Made by a program: the position numbers and the translations under genes. Positions 16,859 through 24,792 of a stretch of 64,000 bases of DNA are shown here, piece after piece. Source of the stretch: Pseudomonadota bacterium (lineage in GTDB: Bacteria > Pseudomonadota > Gammaproteobacteria > Steroidobacterales > Steroidobacteraceae); the NCBI GenBank assembly GCA_016703895.1, contig JADJBE010000002.1:186001-250000 (forward strand), in the 5' to 3' direction. The number at the start of each line of letters is the position of its first letter. Positions within the stretch are counted from its first letter, which is position 1. The notes beneath the pieces are model-generated. The model was not told the DNA's origin. It did not search any database and worked only from the letters and a program-made list of their open reading frames with translations.

Positions 16859-17859
16859 GCCACATTGATCTCACGGTGGTCTGGGCTTGCATCATCGCGT
16901 TCGCGATCGCCGCGTATGTCGTGATGGATGGCTTCGATCTCGGCATTGGGATCCTGTATTCACGTTTCGTCGTCGGCAGGGAACGTGACACCGCGATGAA
17001 CAGCATCGCCCCCGTGTGGGACGGTAATGAGACCTGGCTGGTGTTAGGGGGTGGCGGGCTGATGGCGGCATTTCCGCTTGCTTACGCGATCATCCTGCCA
17101 GCGCTGTATGCGCCGCTCATCGCGATGTTGCTGGGACTGATATTGTGCGGAGTTGCATTTGAATTTCGCTGGCGCGATCCAGCGCACCGCGTCGTCTGGG
17201 ATGTAGCGTTCTCGGGCGGCTCGGTACTCGCGACCTTCGCGCAAAGCGTCACGCTTGGCGCGCTCTGGCAAGGCATCTCGGTCCCGGGACGTGCCTATTC
17301 TGGCGGGTGGTGGGAATGGCTTAGTGCGTTCAGCATTCTGGTAGGCGTTGCACTCTTGGTGGGCTACGCGCTGCTCGGAGCCTGTTGGCTTATCTGGAAA
17401 ACTGACGGTCGGTTGCAGGAGACAGCCTTCACACTGGCCCGACCCCTTGCGATCGCAACCGTCCTCGGAATTGCCGCCATGAGCCTTGCAACGCCGTTTC
17501 TGGAAGCCAAGTACTAGCAACAGTGGTTTGCGTGGCCTCGAGTTGTCGTAGTCGCTCCGGTCCCGCTACTGACAGCGGTAGTGACGTTCATGCTGCTACG
17601 CGGTCTAGTCAAGCGCCAACAGCGTGCACCTTTCCTTTTGGCGCTCGCGCTGTTTGGGCTGTGTCTACTCGGCCTCGCGATCTCGATATGGCCCTATGTC
17701 ATTCCCGCTCGAGTAACCATCTGGCAAGCGGCGGCACCGCATGCAAGCCAGAGTTTCATGTTGGTGGGCGCAGGACTAATGCTGCCCATCATTTTAGCGT
17801 ACACCGCGTGGGCTTGTTGGGTGTTTCGCGGCAAGGTAGGCGAGCACGGGTACCACTGA
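16855..17859 (+). pseudogene. cydB: cytochrome bd-type quinol oxidase subunit II with an in-frame stop
   Basis: Subunit II of the bd oxidase. The ATG overlaps the cydA stop (ATGA). The first 220 codons are well preserved: VVMDGFDLGIGIL, IAPVWDGNETWLVLGGGGLMAAFP and LCGVAFEFRWR. A TAG at 17515–17517 interrupts the frame after FLEAKY. The same frame then continues with WFAWPRVVVVAPVPLL, ISIWPYVIPARVTIW and MLVGAGLMLPIILAYT to TGA 17857–17859. Total length of 335 codons is the family norm, so a single nonsense change separates it from an intact gene. Readthrough is not excluded, but cydA is broken too. Confidence 0.88.
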
Positions 17860-17871
17860 TCGAGTGTGAGC

Positions 17872-17979
17872 ATGGGTAAATCGTGGCAGCAATTTCCATG
17901 GTTTGTCGCCATCTGGCCGATGAGCGTCAGTGCATTGTTGATCGTCGCGCTGCTGATTCGAGAGGTGTTGAAGCGGTAA
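17872..17979 (+). CDS. DUF2474/CydX-like small subunit of the bd oxidase (35 aa)
   Basis: A 35-residue single-helix membrane protein starting MGKSWQQFPWFVAIWP and ending IREVLKR, with a hydrophobic helix at residues ~11–29. Its size, the aromatic-rich N-terminus and its position 12 bases after cydB match the DUF2474 proteins that follow cydB in cyanide-insensitive oxidase operons; CydX-type subunits stabilise the oxidase. A GTGTGAG precedes the ATG. It is intact although both large subunits are interrupted. Confidence 0.7.
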   Translation: MGKSWQQFPWFVAIWPMSVSALLIVALLIREVLKR

Positions 17980-18008
17980 AGATAGAGTAGTGGTAGTGAC
18001 AGCGGAAT

Positions 18009-18028
18009 AAGGGCCCGTGCGGACCCTT
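18009..18028 (+). terminator. hairpin after the cyd genes, possible terminator
   Basis: AAGGG-CC and GG-A-CCCTT form a stem of about seven pairs with one bulge around a five-base loop, 29 bases after the DUF2474 stop. No clear T-run follows, so intrinsic termination is uncertain. Confidence 0.3.
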
Positions 18029-18078
18029 CGGTACTTCATCCACACCGTAGGAGTCGATAACGATTCGTTGCACTTGGC

Positions 18079-18425
18079 GTGTTGGCGCAAGCGAGCACCG
18101 GCGATCTCGCCACTGCCACGTTATCGGTGCGGGGCGAGCTGGCGTTGAACTATGTTCAACTGCGCGGTTCCTGGCGTACTTTGCTGCGCTCAATCTGATA
18201 GACGACGCCGGTTACAGCGCAATCAGTGCAGGTGCATTATTCGAGGCGGCGACCCGCGCCGAGCAGATCGCTCGCAATCAGTATCTGGCCGGAATCATCG
18301 GCTACTCGGATCTGATAGTAGTGCAGACTAATAGTCTGGCGGCCCGCAGCGCGGCCGCACAGGCCATCACGGACCGCCAGAGTGCAGCAATTGCGCTGCT
18401 GCAAGTTATTGGTGGTGCTTGGTAG
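18079..18425 (+). pseudogene. outer-membrane efflux factor (NodT/TolC/OprM family) remnant
   Basis: Two fragments of an outer-membrane factor lie in different frames. Bases 18079–18174 read VLAQASTGDLATATLSVRGELALNY, matching the family's helix where STADLA and ELARDYFQLR-like motifs occur. Bases 18234–18425 read AATRAEQIARNQYLAG, YSDLIVVQTNSLAA and end ALLQVIGGAW, a typical C-terminal end of NodT proteins. The intervening periplasmic and barrel segments and the N-terminus are missing. With emrA/emrB upstream this was probably the third pump component. The two-frame structure and deletions make it a clear remnant. Confidence 0.62.
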
Positions 18426-18468
18426 ATAGCGACCTGTGAGTGTCGTCAATCAATAGCGGAGTCATCTT

Positions 18469-19262
18469 ATGCATGTATGGCAATGGTTATTAACTGGCCT
18501 GGCCGCGGGTATTGTTGCGCGGCTGGTGCTGCGTCGCGCGCGCCTGACATTGGGTGCGGATCTGGCGCTCGGCAGTCTGGGCGGTCTCGCGACCGGCGCG
18601 CTGCTGCGGTATGCGGGCGTTACTGGTCCAGGCACTGGGGCGCTTCATGTGCTGGTCGCATTGTTCGGCGCGGTCGGCATGATCGCTACGATGCACGCCC
18701 TCGTTCGCACAACGTCCGGTGCGGGGCGCATGGCAAAAGCTGCCATCAAGACGCCGGACCTTGAGTCGACGGTCCGCGGCCTCGGTGAACGAGAGAGGCG
18801 GGTACTACGCCGGTTCTTGCAGCGTGACACCGTGGCGCGCGACGCGAACCTTGTTGAGCAAGAACGCACAACCTTGGGGCAGCGCGCCGCGGATCGCATT
18901 GCCTCGTTCGGCGGCAGTTGGGCCTTCATGGGGCTGTTCGCCGCGGTGCTGCTTGCCTGGATGCTGTACAACGCGGAGGTTGGTAAGCCGTTCGATCCGT
19001 TTCCATTCATTCTGCTCAACCTCGTATTGTCCTGCCTCGCCGCCGTGCAGGCACCCATTCTCCTCATGACCCAGAATAGGCAGGCGGAGAAGGATCGGAT
19101 CGCAGCGCGTCTCGACTTCGAGGTCAACCTCAAGCAGAGCTTGAGATCTTATCTTTGCACGAAAAGCTGGACGGTCTGCGCGACAAGGCTTGGCAGGAGC
19201 TACTCGAATTGCAGCAGCGGCAGCTAGCACTACTCGAGAAGCTCGAAAACGCGCCTCGTTAG
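18469..19262 (+). CDS. DUF1003 membrane protein with YeaQ-like N-terminus (frameshift near the 3' end)
   Basis: The N-terminal ~85 residues hold three Gly-rich hydrophobic segments resembling the transglycosylase-associated YeaQ/GlsB type. A cytoplasmic linker follows, then the DUF1003 domain with two helices: ASFGGSWAFMGLFAAVLLAWMLYN and PFPFILLNLVLSCLAAVQAPILLMTQNRQAEKDR. In the literal frame translation ends at 19227 with an unrelated tail. Adding one base near 19133 (AAGCAGAG for AAGGCAGAG) restores the expected coiled C-terminus (LEILSLHEKLDGLR, ELLELQQRQLALLEKLE) to a TAG at 19260–19262. Function is unknown; the frameshift may be a sequencing error. Confidence 0.8.
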
Positions 19263-19278
19263 GTTTCTTGGCGACGCG

Positions 19279-19977
19279 CTAGCGAACGCTATAGCCGCGC
19301 CCTTCGAGACATGCGGTCATAGCACGGAAGTAGGCGGCACGTTGATCGCTGGCTTGCTGCGGCGAAGTGCCGCCATACGGCTGACTCGGGTCGTAGCGCG
19401 TCTGATCCGCCGCCCACGTGTGGCACTCGTATCTGTCAGTCGATTGTTGCTCGGCATTCTGGCCGTTTTTTGGATAGACGAACAACTGGTCGTCACCGCT
19501 CGGTAAGCTGGTCGATACTTGATTGTCGTCAGGTGGGTTTGACACCACATAGCCACGTTCCTGAGGCAGCCAGCGGTAATACACGTTGTCCGCGTAGTAG
19601 TACGGCATCCCACCTACCCAGATGGTGGTGTAGAAGGAGGGCAGAAACGGTACGACGAGCCCAAAGGGTGGTGCGACCACGGTAAATCGGGGACCGGTCG
19701 GCCGATACCAACTGCCTTCATTGAAGTAGTACGGAGTCCCGCGGTAGCGCACCGACCTCGAAGCACGCGGAACGCTCGGCACGACTTGGCCGCGCGCCGG
19801 ATAGTACCGGTTGTGATTGTAACGGTTGTCAAAGATCCGGCCGCCGTCTCGTTGCGTTGGCGTGGCGCCACGTCGGTCGATTTGATTGCGGTCCGCCCAC
19901 GCGTTGCTCGCAACAGCGCTCAGCGCTAGCAAGGCTATCGTCGTCGTTGTCATAACAATCAGTTTGGTTCGACTCAT
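19279..19977 (-). CDS. exported DUF6515-like protein with C-terminal YEC/WA motif domain
   Basis: A 232-residue exported protein with a signal peptide (residues 1–29, ending NAWA). The middle is Tyr/Pro/Gly-rich: RGTPYYFNEGSWYRP, GGMPYYYADNVYYRWLPQERGYVV. The C-terminal ~75 residues carry FVYPKNGQNAEQQSTDRYEC, HTWAADQTRYDPSQP and YFRAMTACLEGRGYSV. That last block is clearly shared with the lipoprotein gene immediately upstream (20005–20580), so the two are partial paralogues. Cell-envelope location is inferred; function is unknown. Confidence 0.75.
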   Translation of the reverse strand: MSRTKLIVMTTTTIALLALSAVASNAWADRNQIDRRGATPTQRDGGRIFDNRYNHNRYYPARGQVVPSVPRASRSVRYRGTPYYFNEGSWYRPTGPRFTVVAPPFGLVVPFLPSFYTTIWVGGMPYYYADNVYYRWLPQERGYVVSNPPDDNQVSTSLPSGDDQLFVYPKNGQNAEQQSTDRYECHTWAADQTRYDPSQPYGGTSPQQASDQRAAYFRAMTACLEGRGYSVR

Positions 19978-20004
19978 TTTAGTAACTCCTTGATTCTGGC
20001 CGCG

Positions 20005-20580
20005 TTACTGCACGCGATAGTTGCGGCCTTCGAGGCACGCCGTCATAGCCCGTCTATAGTTGATCGCCTGTGCATCGAGGGCGGCGACCTGCTGCGCGTT
20101 GCGAGCGTCGTAGGTTCGCTGTACGCGTTGTGCCTGCTGTGCCTGCGAGGCATCCGCTGATGCGCCAACCACTGCACCTGCCACGGCGCCAATTACAGCG
20201 CCCAGACCGGCATCGCGTGGCCGAGCAACGGCGGCACCGAGCACGGCACCAGTTACCACGCCGGCCGCGGCATTTCGGCTATCACTAGCGGGTACCACTT
20301 CAACTCGCTGATGGGGTGCCAATTGCGGGCGGCTCGGGTCAAAGCTCGATTGCGTCACCGCCCAGCGATAACATTCATATTGGTCCCTGCGCTGTTGCTC
20401 GGCACTCTGGCCGGCGGCCGGGTAGAAAATGATTTGCGTTGTCGGTAACGACTGCGCCGGTGTAGTAACGACCTCGCGTTGGTAGTTCTGCGGTGCGACA
20501 CAGGCGGTTAGCACTAGAACGCCACATACGACGCTCGCGGCGCGGCCCACAGTCACGATCGTTTCGCGATGCCTGATCAT
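20005..20580 (-). CDS. glycine-zipper lipoprotein with split YEC/WA motif
   Basis: A 191-residue lipoprotein with lipobox LTAC (Cys ~27). Residues ~50–85 read IIFYPAAGQSAEQQRRDQYE, CYRWAVTQSSFDPSRP. Residues ~105–142 form a glycine zipper (AAGVVTGAVLGAAVARPRDAG, LGAVIGAVAGAVVGASAD), which often inserts into membranes. The C-terminus is YRRAMTACLEGRNYRV. The first and last blocks together match the single C-terminal domain of the neighbouring gene, so the zipper appears inserted within that domain. It lies between two other small exported-protein genes on the same strand and is probably co-transcribed. Confidence 0.75.
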   Translation of the reverse strand: MIRHRETIVTVGRAASVVCGVLVLTACVAPQNYQREVVTTPAQSLPTTQIIFYPAAGQSAEQQRRDQYECYRWAVTQSSFDPSRPQLAPHQRVEVVPASDSRNAAAGVVTGAVLGAAVARPRDAGLGAVIGAVAGAVVGASADASQAQQAQRVQRTYDARNAQQVAALDAQAINYRRAMTACLEGRNYRVQ

Positions 20581-20598
20581 AGGGATAGTCCTCGAGAA

Positions 20599-20877
20599 TC
20601 AAAACTCGACACAGACGTCTTCTGCATCGATTCGCACGCGATCAGGCTTGCCCGGTGCGACATCGAGGGGATTGAGCGATTCCTCGACGCAGACTTCACA
20701 GTCTGTTGATTCTTTACCGTCCGCCTCCACGGGCATCTCGTAGTAAGTGCGCCACGGTGGCTGCGAGTCAGCCCAGGAGACACTAGCTAGCAAACTGAGC
20801 GCAAGGATAGACAAGGTGACAATCAGCGAGAAGGTCACAGCGTCGGAGCGGTCCGCGACCGGAGCAGGGCGTGACAT
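20599..20877 (-). CDS. small exported hypothetical protein with Cys pair (92 aa)
   Basis: A 92-residue protein with an N-terminal hydrophobic segment at residues ~15–33 (FSLIVTLSILALSLLASVS) that could be a signal peptide cut after SWA. The mature ~57 residues are acidic and contain three cysteines (DCEVCVEE and AEDVCVEF), suitable for a disulfide or metal site. It ends 18 bases before the glycine-zipper lipoprotein gene starts, so an operon is likely. No family recognised. The 92 bases upstream (20878–20969) show nothing obvious. Confidence 0.55.
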   Translation of the reverse strand: MSRPAPVADRSDAVTFSLIVTLSILALSLLASVSWADSQPPWRTYYEMPVEADGKESTDCEVCVEESLNPLDVAPGKPDRVRIDAEDVCVEF

Positions 20878-20969
20878 GTCGACACCTTAGAAACGAGTTG
20901 TGTTGTTGACCAGCGGGTTGCCCAGCTGGTTCCGCAATGCTGCGTTAAGCTTTGTTAAGCTTGCCAGAC

Positions 20970-21416
20970 TCAGCGGTTGCTTCGGCGCGCGAGTCGCCGC
21001 ACGCGCTCGAGGTAGGCGGCTTCGTCCGGCAATTTGCCCGAGCGCTGAGCCTCCCACAGGCTGGCGGCCAGCGCCTCCTGCATCTTGTGTTCGGCATCGT
21101 GCAGCGAGCCCAGTGCGGCGCCCAACTCAGCGTGGAGCGTGCTGATGCCGGCCGGGCGATTGGTCGCAATCTGGTCGCGGATCGCCAGATGCAGCCCCAT
21201 GTGCAGAAACGGATTTGGCTGGCCCACCTCAGGTGCAAAGTCCCGATCGATGACTGACTCGTCGCGCTCCAGTCGCGCGTGGTACTCCGGATGCTCAGCA
21301 ATCACGGCGGCAATCTGTTTCTCGAGTGGCTCGAGCGGCACGCCGGCTTTGAATTTACGCCAGGCGCTCAAGTAGCTCTCGCGCAACTGCGCCCGATTGC
21401 GATCACCAAATATCAT
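20970..21416 (-). CDS. DUF1841 family protein
   Basis: A 148-residue soluble protein matching DUF1841: it starts MIFGDRNRAQLRESYLSAWR and has the conserved PFLHMGLHLAIRDQ segment with two histidines near residue 90, then a helical C-terminus rich in Arg. Function is unknown. The gene overlaps the nth stop by four bases (ATGA) and forms the distal end of metG–rsxB–nth–DUF1841, an order I recall from Xanthomonadales-like genomes. A role linked to base-excision repair or iron–sulfur metabolism is only suggested by position. Confidence 0.85.
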   Translation of the reverse strand: MIFGDRNRAQLRESYLSAWRKFKAGVPLEPLEKQIAAVIAEHPEYHARLERDESVIDRDFAPEVGQPNPFLHMGLHLAIRDQIATNRPAGISTLHAELGAALGSLHDAEHKMQEALAASLWEAQRSGKLPDEAAYLERVRRLARRSNR

Positions 21417-22102
21417 TGACGCTGCCTCTCGCGGTTGACCGCGCGTGGGCGCACTGGTGGCCTGACTGCCACCGCGGTCTTCTTGGAGAACTCGCAGAGG
21501 TCATTGATCGGGCACGCCGGGCAGTCGGGCTTGATGGCCTTGCAGACGTACCGACCGTGCAGGATCAGCCAATGGTGCGCGTCCTGCTTGAATTCTTCCG
21601 GCGTGAACTTGAGTAGTGCCTGCTCGACCGCGAGCGGCGTCTTGCCGGGTGCCAAGCGGGTTCGATTCGCGATGCGGAAAATATGCGTATCGACCGCAAT
21701 GGTTGGTTCGCCAAAAGCGGTGTTCAGCACGACATTGGCGGTCTTGCGGCCCACACCCGGCAATGCTTCGAGCGCGGCGCGATCGCGAGGTACTTGTGAG
21801 TCATGCTTGCTGATCAACTCCTGGCAGGTGGCGATGACGTTCTTGGTCTTGGTATTCCACAGACCGATGGTGCGGATATACGGACCTAGCCCCGCCTCGC
21901 CCAGTGCCGCAATTGTCGCTGGTGTATTGGCCACCGGATACAACTTGCGCGTGGCGGCGTTGACACTCTTGTCGGTCGCTTGCGCGGAGAGTATTACCGA
22001 TACTAACAATTCGAACGGGGATCGATACTCGAGTTCCGTGGTCGGATTGGGATTTGCCGCGCGTAGACGTTGGAAGATCTCGCGCCGTTTGTCGGCATTC
22101 AT
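21413..22102 (-). CDS. nth: endonuclease III (DNA glycosylase/AP lyase)
   Basis: Removes oxidised pyrimidines from DNA and cleaves the abasic site. The ATG at 22102 gives 229 residues; the frame extends further but into rsxB antisense. Visible are the N-terminal FELLVSVILSAQATDKSVN, the helix-hairpin-helix LPGVGRKTANVV with catalytic Lys, VDTHIFRIANR with the catalytic Asp, and the [4Fe-4S] cluster C-x6-C-x2-C-x5-C near residues 194–210. The start overlaps the rsxB stop (ATGA). The C-terminal ~15 residues are an Arg-rich extension. Confidence 0.95.
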   Translation of the reverse strand: MNADKRREIFQRLRAANPNPTTELEYRSPFELLVSVILSAQATDKSVNAATRKLYPVANTPATIAALGEAGLGPYIRTIGLWNTKTKNVIATCQELISKHDSQVPRDRAALEALPGVGRKTANVVLNTAFGEPTIAVDTHIFRIANRTRLAPGKTPLAVEQALLKFTPEEFKQDAHHWLILHGRYVCKAIKPDCPACPINDLCEFSKKTAVAVRPPVRPRAVNRERQRQ

Positions 22103-22641
22103 GCGGGCCGTGCCGCCCGCTTCTTGACATCCAGCAGTGCGGCACGTTCTGCCGCCAGGCGCTCGATGCGCGTGTTGTGCGCATGGAAGCGTTGTCGATT
22201 GGCGTTCGCACTTGGTTCTGGCGACGGTCGACCGAGTTGGGCGCGTGGTACCAGTGTGATGCAATCGACGGGGCAGGGTGCGATGCAGAGCTCACAACCA
22301 GTGCATAGATCATTCAAAACCGTGTGCATTCGCCGTGCAGCACCGACAATCGCGTCGACCGGGCAGGGTGGCAGGCACTTGGTGCAACCGATACAACGTG
22401 ACTCATCGATGACCGCCACCACCGCGGAAGTCGTGACACCGCAATCGGGGTCGAGTGGCAGGCGTTGGCGGCTTAGCAGCGCGGCCAGCGCATCGATCGT
22501 GGTCTCGCCGCCGGGCGGACAACGGTTGATCTCAGTTCGATGCGACGCGATCGCTGCGGCGTACGGCGCGCAGCCGTCGTAGCCGCAGCGAGTGCACTGC
22601 GTCTGCGGCAGCAGCTCGTCGATCGACTCAGCCAGCGACAC
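22099..22641 (-). CDS. rsxB: RsxB/RnfB-like ferredoxin subunit (short, no membrane helix)
   Basis: Electron-transfer protein of the Rnf/Rsx type. From a GTG at 22641 (four bases after metG ends) it has 180 residues. The Fe-S domain is CTRCGYDGCAPYA with a further Cys in NRCPPGG, followed by two [4Fe-4S] ferredoxin motifs, CIGCTKCLPPCPVDAI and CTGCELCIAPCPVDCI. The C-terminal ~45 residues are basic and helical. The N-terminal membrane anchor of canonical RnfB is absent, and no rsxA/C/D/G/E genes are nearby. It sits between metG and nth with an ATGA overlap to nth. It may supply electrons or clusters to a local Fe-S enzyme (inference). Confidence 0.85.
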   Translation of the reverse strand: MSLAESIDELLPQTQCTRCGYDGCAPYAAAIASHRTEINRCPPGGETTIDALAALLSRQRLPLDPDCGVTTSAVVAVIDESRCIGCTKCLPPCPVDAIVGAARRMHTVLNDLCTGCELCIAPCPVDCITLVPRAQLGRPSPEPSANANRQRFHAHNTRIERLAAERAALLDVKKRAARPA

Positions 22642-22645
22642 GTGC

Positions 22646-24715
22646 CTACCTACGTGACGCGCATGCCAGCGGCAGCGCCGCGTCTGGTGACAACAGGAAC
22701 AACTCCGGGCCGTCGCCACTGGCGCATAACACCATCCCCTCGGAGACGCCAAAGCGCATCTTGCGGGGCTCGAGATTGTAGATCATCAGTACATGCCGGC
22801 CGACTAACTGCTCGGGTGAGTAAGCCGCACGGATGCCAGAGAACACGTTACGCGTCTCGCCACCTACGTCGAGCGTCAGTTGCAGCAACTTGTCTGAGCC
22901 TTCCACCAACGACGCCTCGATGACGCGCGCGACGCGCAAATCGAGCTTGGTAAAGTCGGCGATGTTGGCGTTGCCAGCCGTCTCGGCGGATGCGGCAGCG
23001 TCACGCTTGTTTGTGCGTGGCGATGCCGCCTGTGCGGGTGCTGCGGCAGCTTGCGCTGGTGATGTCGGTGCGACGGCTGCTATCCCCGCAGCAGGTTCGA
23101 TCAACTGAGCGACCTGTTTCGGGTCGAGCCGTATGGCTAGTGGTTCATACTTGCCGAGCGGACTCGCCAACAGGGGCGTTTCGACCGCATCCCAGCGGCT
23201 GAGCGGATCGTTGAGGAACTTGGCTGCGGAACAGGCCATCTGCGGCAATACGGGCGCCAGATAGCTCATCAGTACCCGGAACAGATTGATGCCTTGCGTG
23301 CACACTGCAAGCACTTCGGCCGATCTGGCGGGATCTTTTGCCAGCGTCCACGGCTTATGCATATCGACATACTGGTTAGCCCGGTCCGCCAGGGCCATGA
23401 TCTCGCGGGTCGCCGTCGAATACTCGCGCGCTTCGTAATGTGCCGCGATGACGGTGCGTTTGGCAGCGAATTCATGGTACAGCGCTGGGTCAGGCAATGC
23501 CGCTGCCAACTGTCCGCCACCACGCGCGATGAACCCGGCACAGCGGCTGGCGATGTTGACGAGCTTGCCCACTAGATCCGAGTTCACACGCGCAACGAAG
23601 TCATCGAGACTCAAGTCCATGTCGTCGATGCCACTATCTAGCTTGCCGGCCAAGTAGTACCGCAGCGGTTCCGGTGGCAAAAGATCCAGATAGCGGCGCG
23701 CGGTGATGAAGGTGCCGCGCGACTTGGACATCTTGGCGCCGTTGATGGTCAGGAACCCATGCACAAATACCGCAGTCGGTTTGCGCATTCCGCCCCCATG
23801 CAATACCGCTGGCCAGAACAGGTTGTGGAAATAGCTGATGTCCTTGCCGATGAAGTGATACACCTCAGCAGTCGAATCCGGTCGCCAGTATTCGTCGAAA
23901 TCGAGTCCACGTTGTTTGCACAGCGCGCGGAATGAGCCCAGATAGCCGATCGGCGCGTCGAACCATACATAGAAGTACTTGCCGGGTGCGTCGGGTATCT
24001 CGAAGCCAAAGTAGGGAGCGTCGCGCGAGATATCCCAGTCCTTCAGGCCGGCCTCGAACCACTCCTCGAGTTTCGCTCGCACCTGCGGCTGTCTGGCGCC
24101 AGTCTGCAGCCAGTCGCGCAAGGTTTTTTCAAACTGGCCTAGCTGAAAGAAGTAGTGTTCCGATTCGCGCCAGACCGGTGGTGTTCCGGTGATTGTCGAC
24201 AGCGGGTTCTTGATGTCCGTGGACGAGTAAGTAGCGCCGCAGGATTCGCAGCTATCGCCGTACTGCTCTGCTGCGCCACACCGCGGACATTCGCCCTTGA
24301 TGTAGCGGTCCGGTAGAAACATCCCGGCCTGCTCATCGAATGCCTGGCGCACGCTACGCACCGTGATGTGTCCGCCATCGCGCACCCGCTGGTAGAGCAG
24401 GTTGGTGACTTCCTGGTTCTCGGGCGAGTGCGTCGTATGGAACTGATCGTGACCGATCAGGAACTCGCGGTAGTCGCGGCGATGCTCTTCGGCCACGCGT
24501 GCGATCAGTGCCTCTGGTGTGATGCCTTCGGACTGCGCTTTGATCATGATGGGCGTGCCGTGCGCGTCTTCGGCACAGACGTACAGGCAGTCGTGTCCCA
24601 GCATGCGCTGGAAACGTACCCAGACGTCGGTCTGAACGGCTTCGACGAGGTGGCCGAGATGCAGCGGTCCGTTGGCGTACGGCAGCGCGCTCGTGACGAG
24701 AATCTTGCGGAGCAT
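22646..24715 (-). CDS. metG: methionyl-tRNA synthetase
   Basis: Charges tRNA-Met. The start at ATG 24715 gives 689 residues beginning MLRKILVTSALPYANG. The catalytic domain has the class I HLGH signature (GPLHLGHLVEAVQTD) and a zinc-knuckle with CPRCG and CESCG near residue 145. The KMSKSRGTF loop lies near residue 335. The anticodon-binding helical domain is followed by an Ala/Pro linker and a C-terminal Trbp111-like tRNA-binding domain (DFTKLDLRVARVIEA, GGETRNVFSGI). No frame break. It heads the metG–rsxB–nth–DUF1841 run; 77 bases separate it from pilT. Confidence 0.97.
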   Translation of the reverse strand: MLRKILVTSALPYANGPLHLGHLVEAVQTDVWVRFQRMLGHDCLYVCAEDAHGTPIMIKAQSEGITPEALIARVAEEHRRDYREFLIGHDQFHTTHSPENQEVTNLLYQRVRDGGHITVRSVRQAFDEQAGMFLPDRYIKGECPRCGAAEQYGDSCESCGATYSSTDIKNPLSTITGTPPVWRESEHYFFQLGQFEKTLRDWLQTGARQPQVRAKLEEWFEAGLKDWDISRDAPYFGFEIPDAPGKYFYVWFDAPIGYLGSFRALCKQRGLDFDEYWRPDSTAEVYHFIGKDISYFHNLFWPAVLHGGGMRKPTAVFVHGFLTINGAKMSKSRGTFITARRYLDLLPPEPLRYYLAGKLDSGIDDMDLSLDDFVARVNSDLVGKLVNIASRCAGFIARGGGQLAAALPDPALYHEFAAKRTVIAAHYEAREYSTATREIMALADRANQYVDMHKPWTLAKDPARSAEVLAVCTQGINLFRVLMSYLAPVLPQMACSAAKFLNDPLSRWDAVETPLLASPLGKYEPLAIRLDPKQVAQLIEPAAGIAAVAPTSPAQAAAAPAQAASPRTNKRDAAASAETAGNANIADFTKLDLRVARVIEASLVEGSDKLLQLTLDVGGETRNVFSGIRAAYSPEQLVGRHVLMIYNLEPRKMRFGVSEGMVLCASGDGPELFLLSPDAALPLACASRR

Positions 24716-24792
24716 GGGCGACCTGGATCGAAACAACAGGCCGCAATTATTGCACGCCCTCGCCGCAGGCGTGCGCGCGACCAGCCGTGCGC

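Noticed and set aside
15466..17859. Stop codon reassignment as the reason for in-frame TAG/TGA in cydA and cydB
   Set aside because: TAG and TGA end many intact genes in this window, and the stops occur only in this damaged block.
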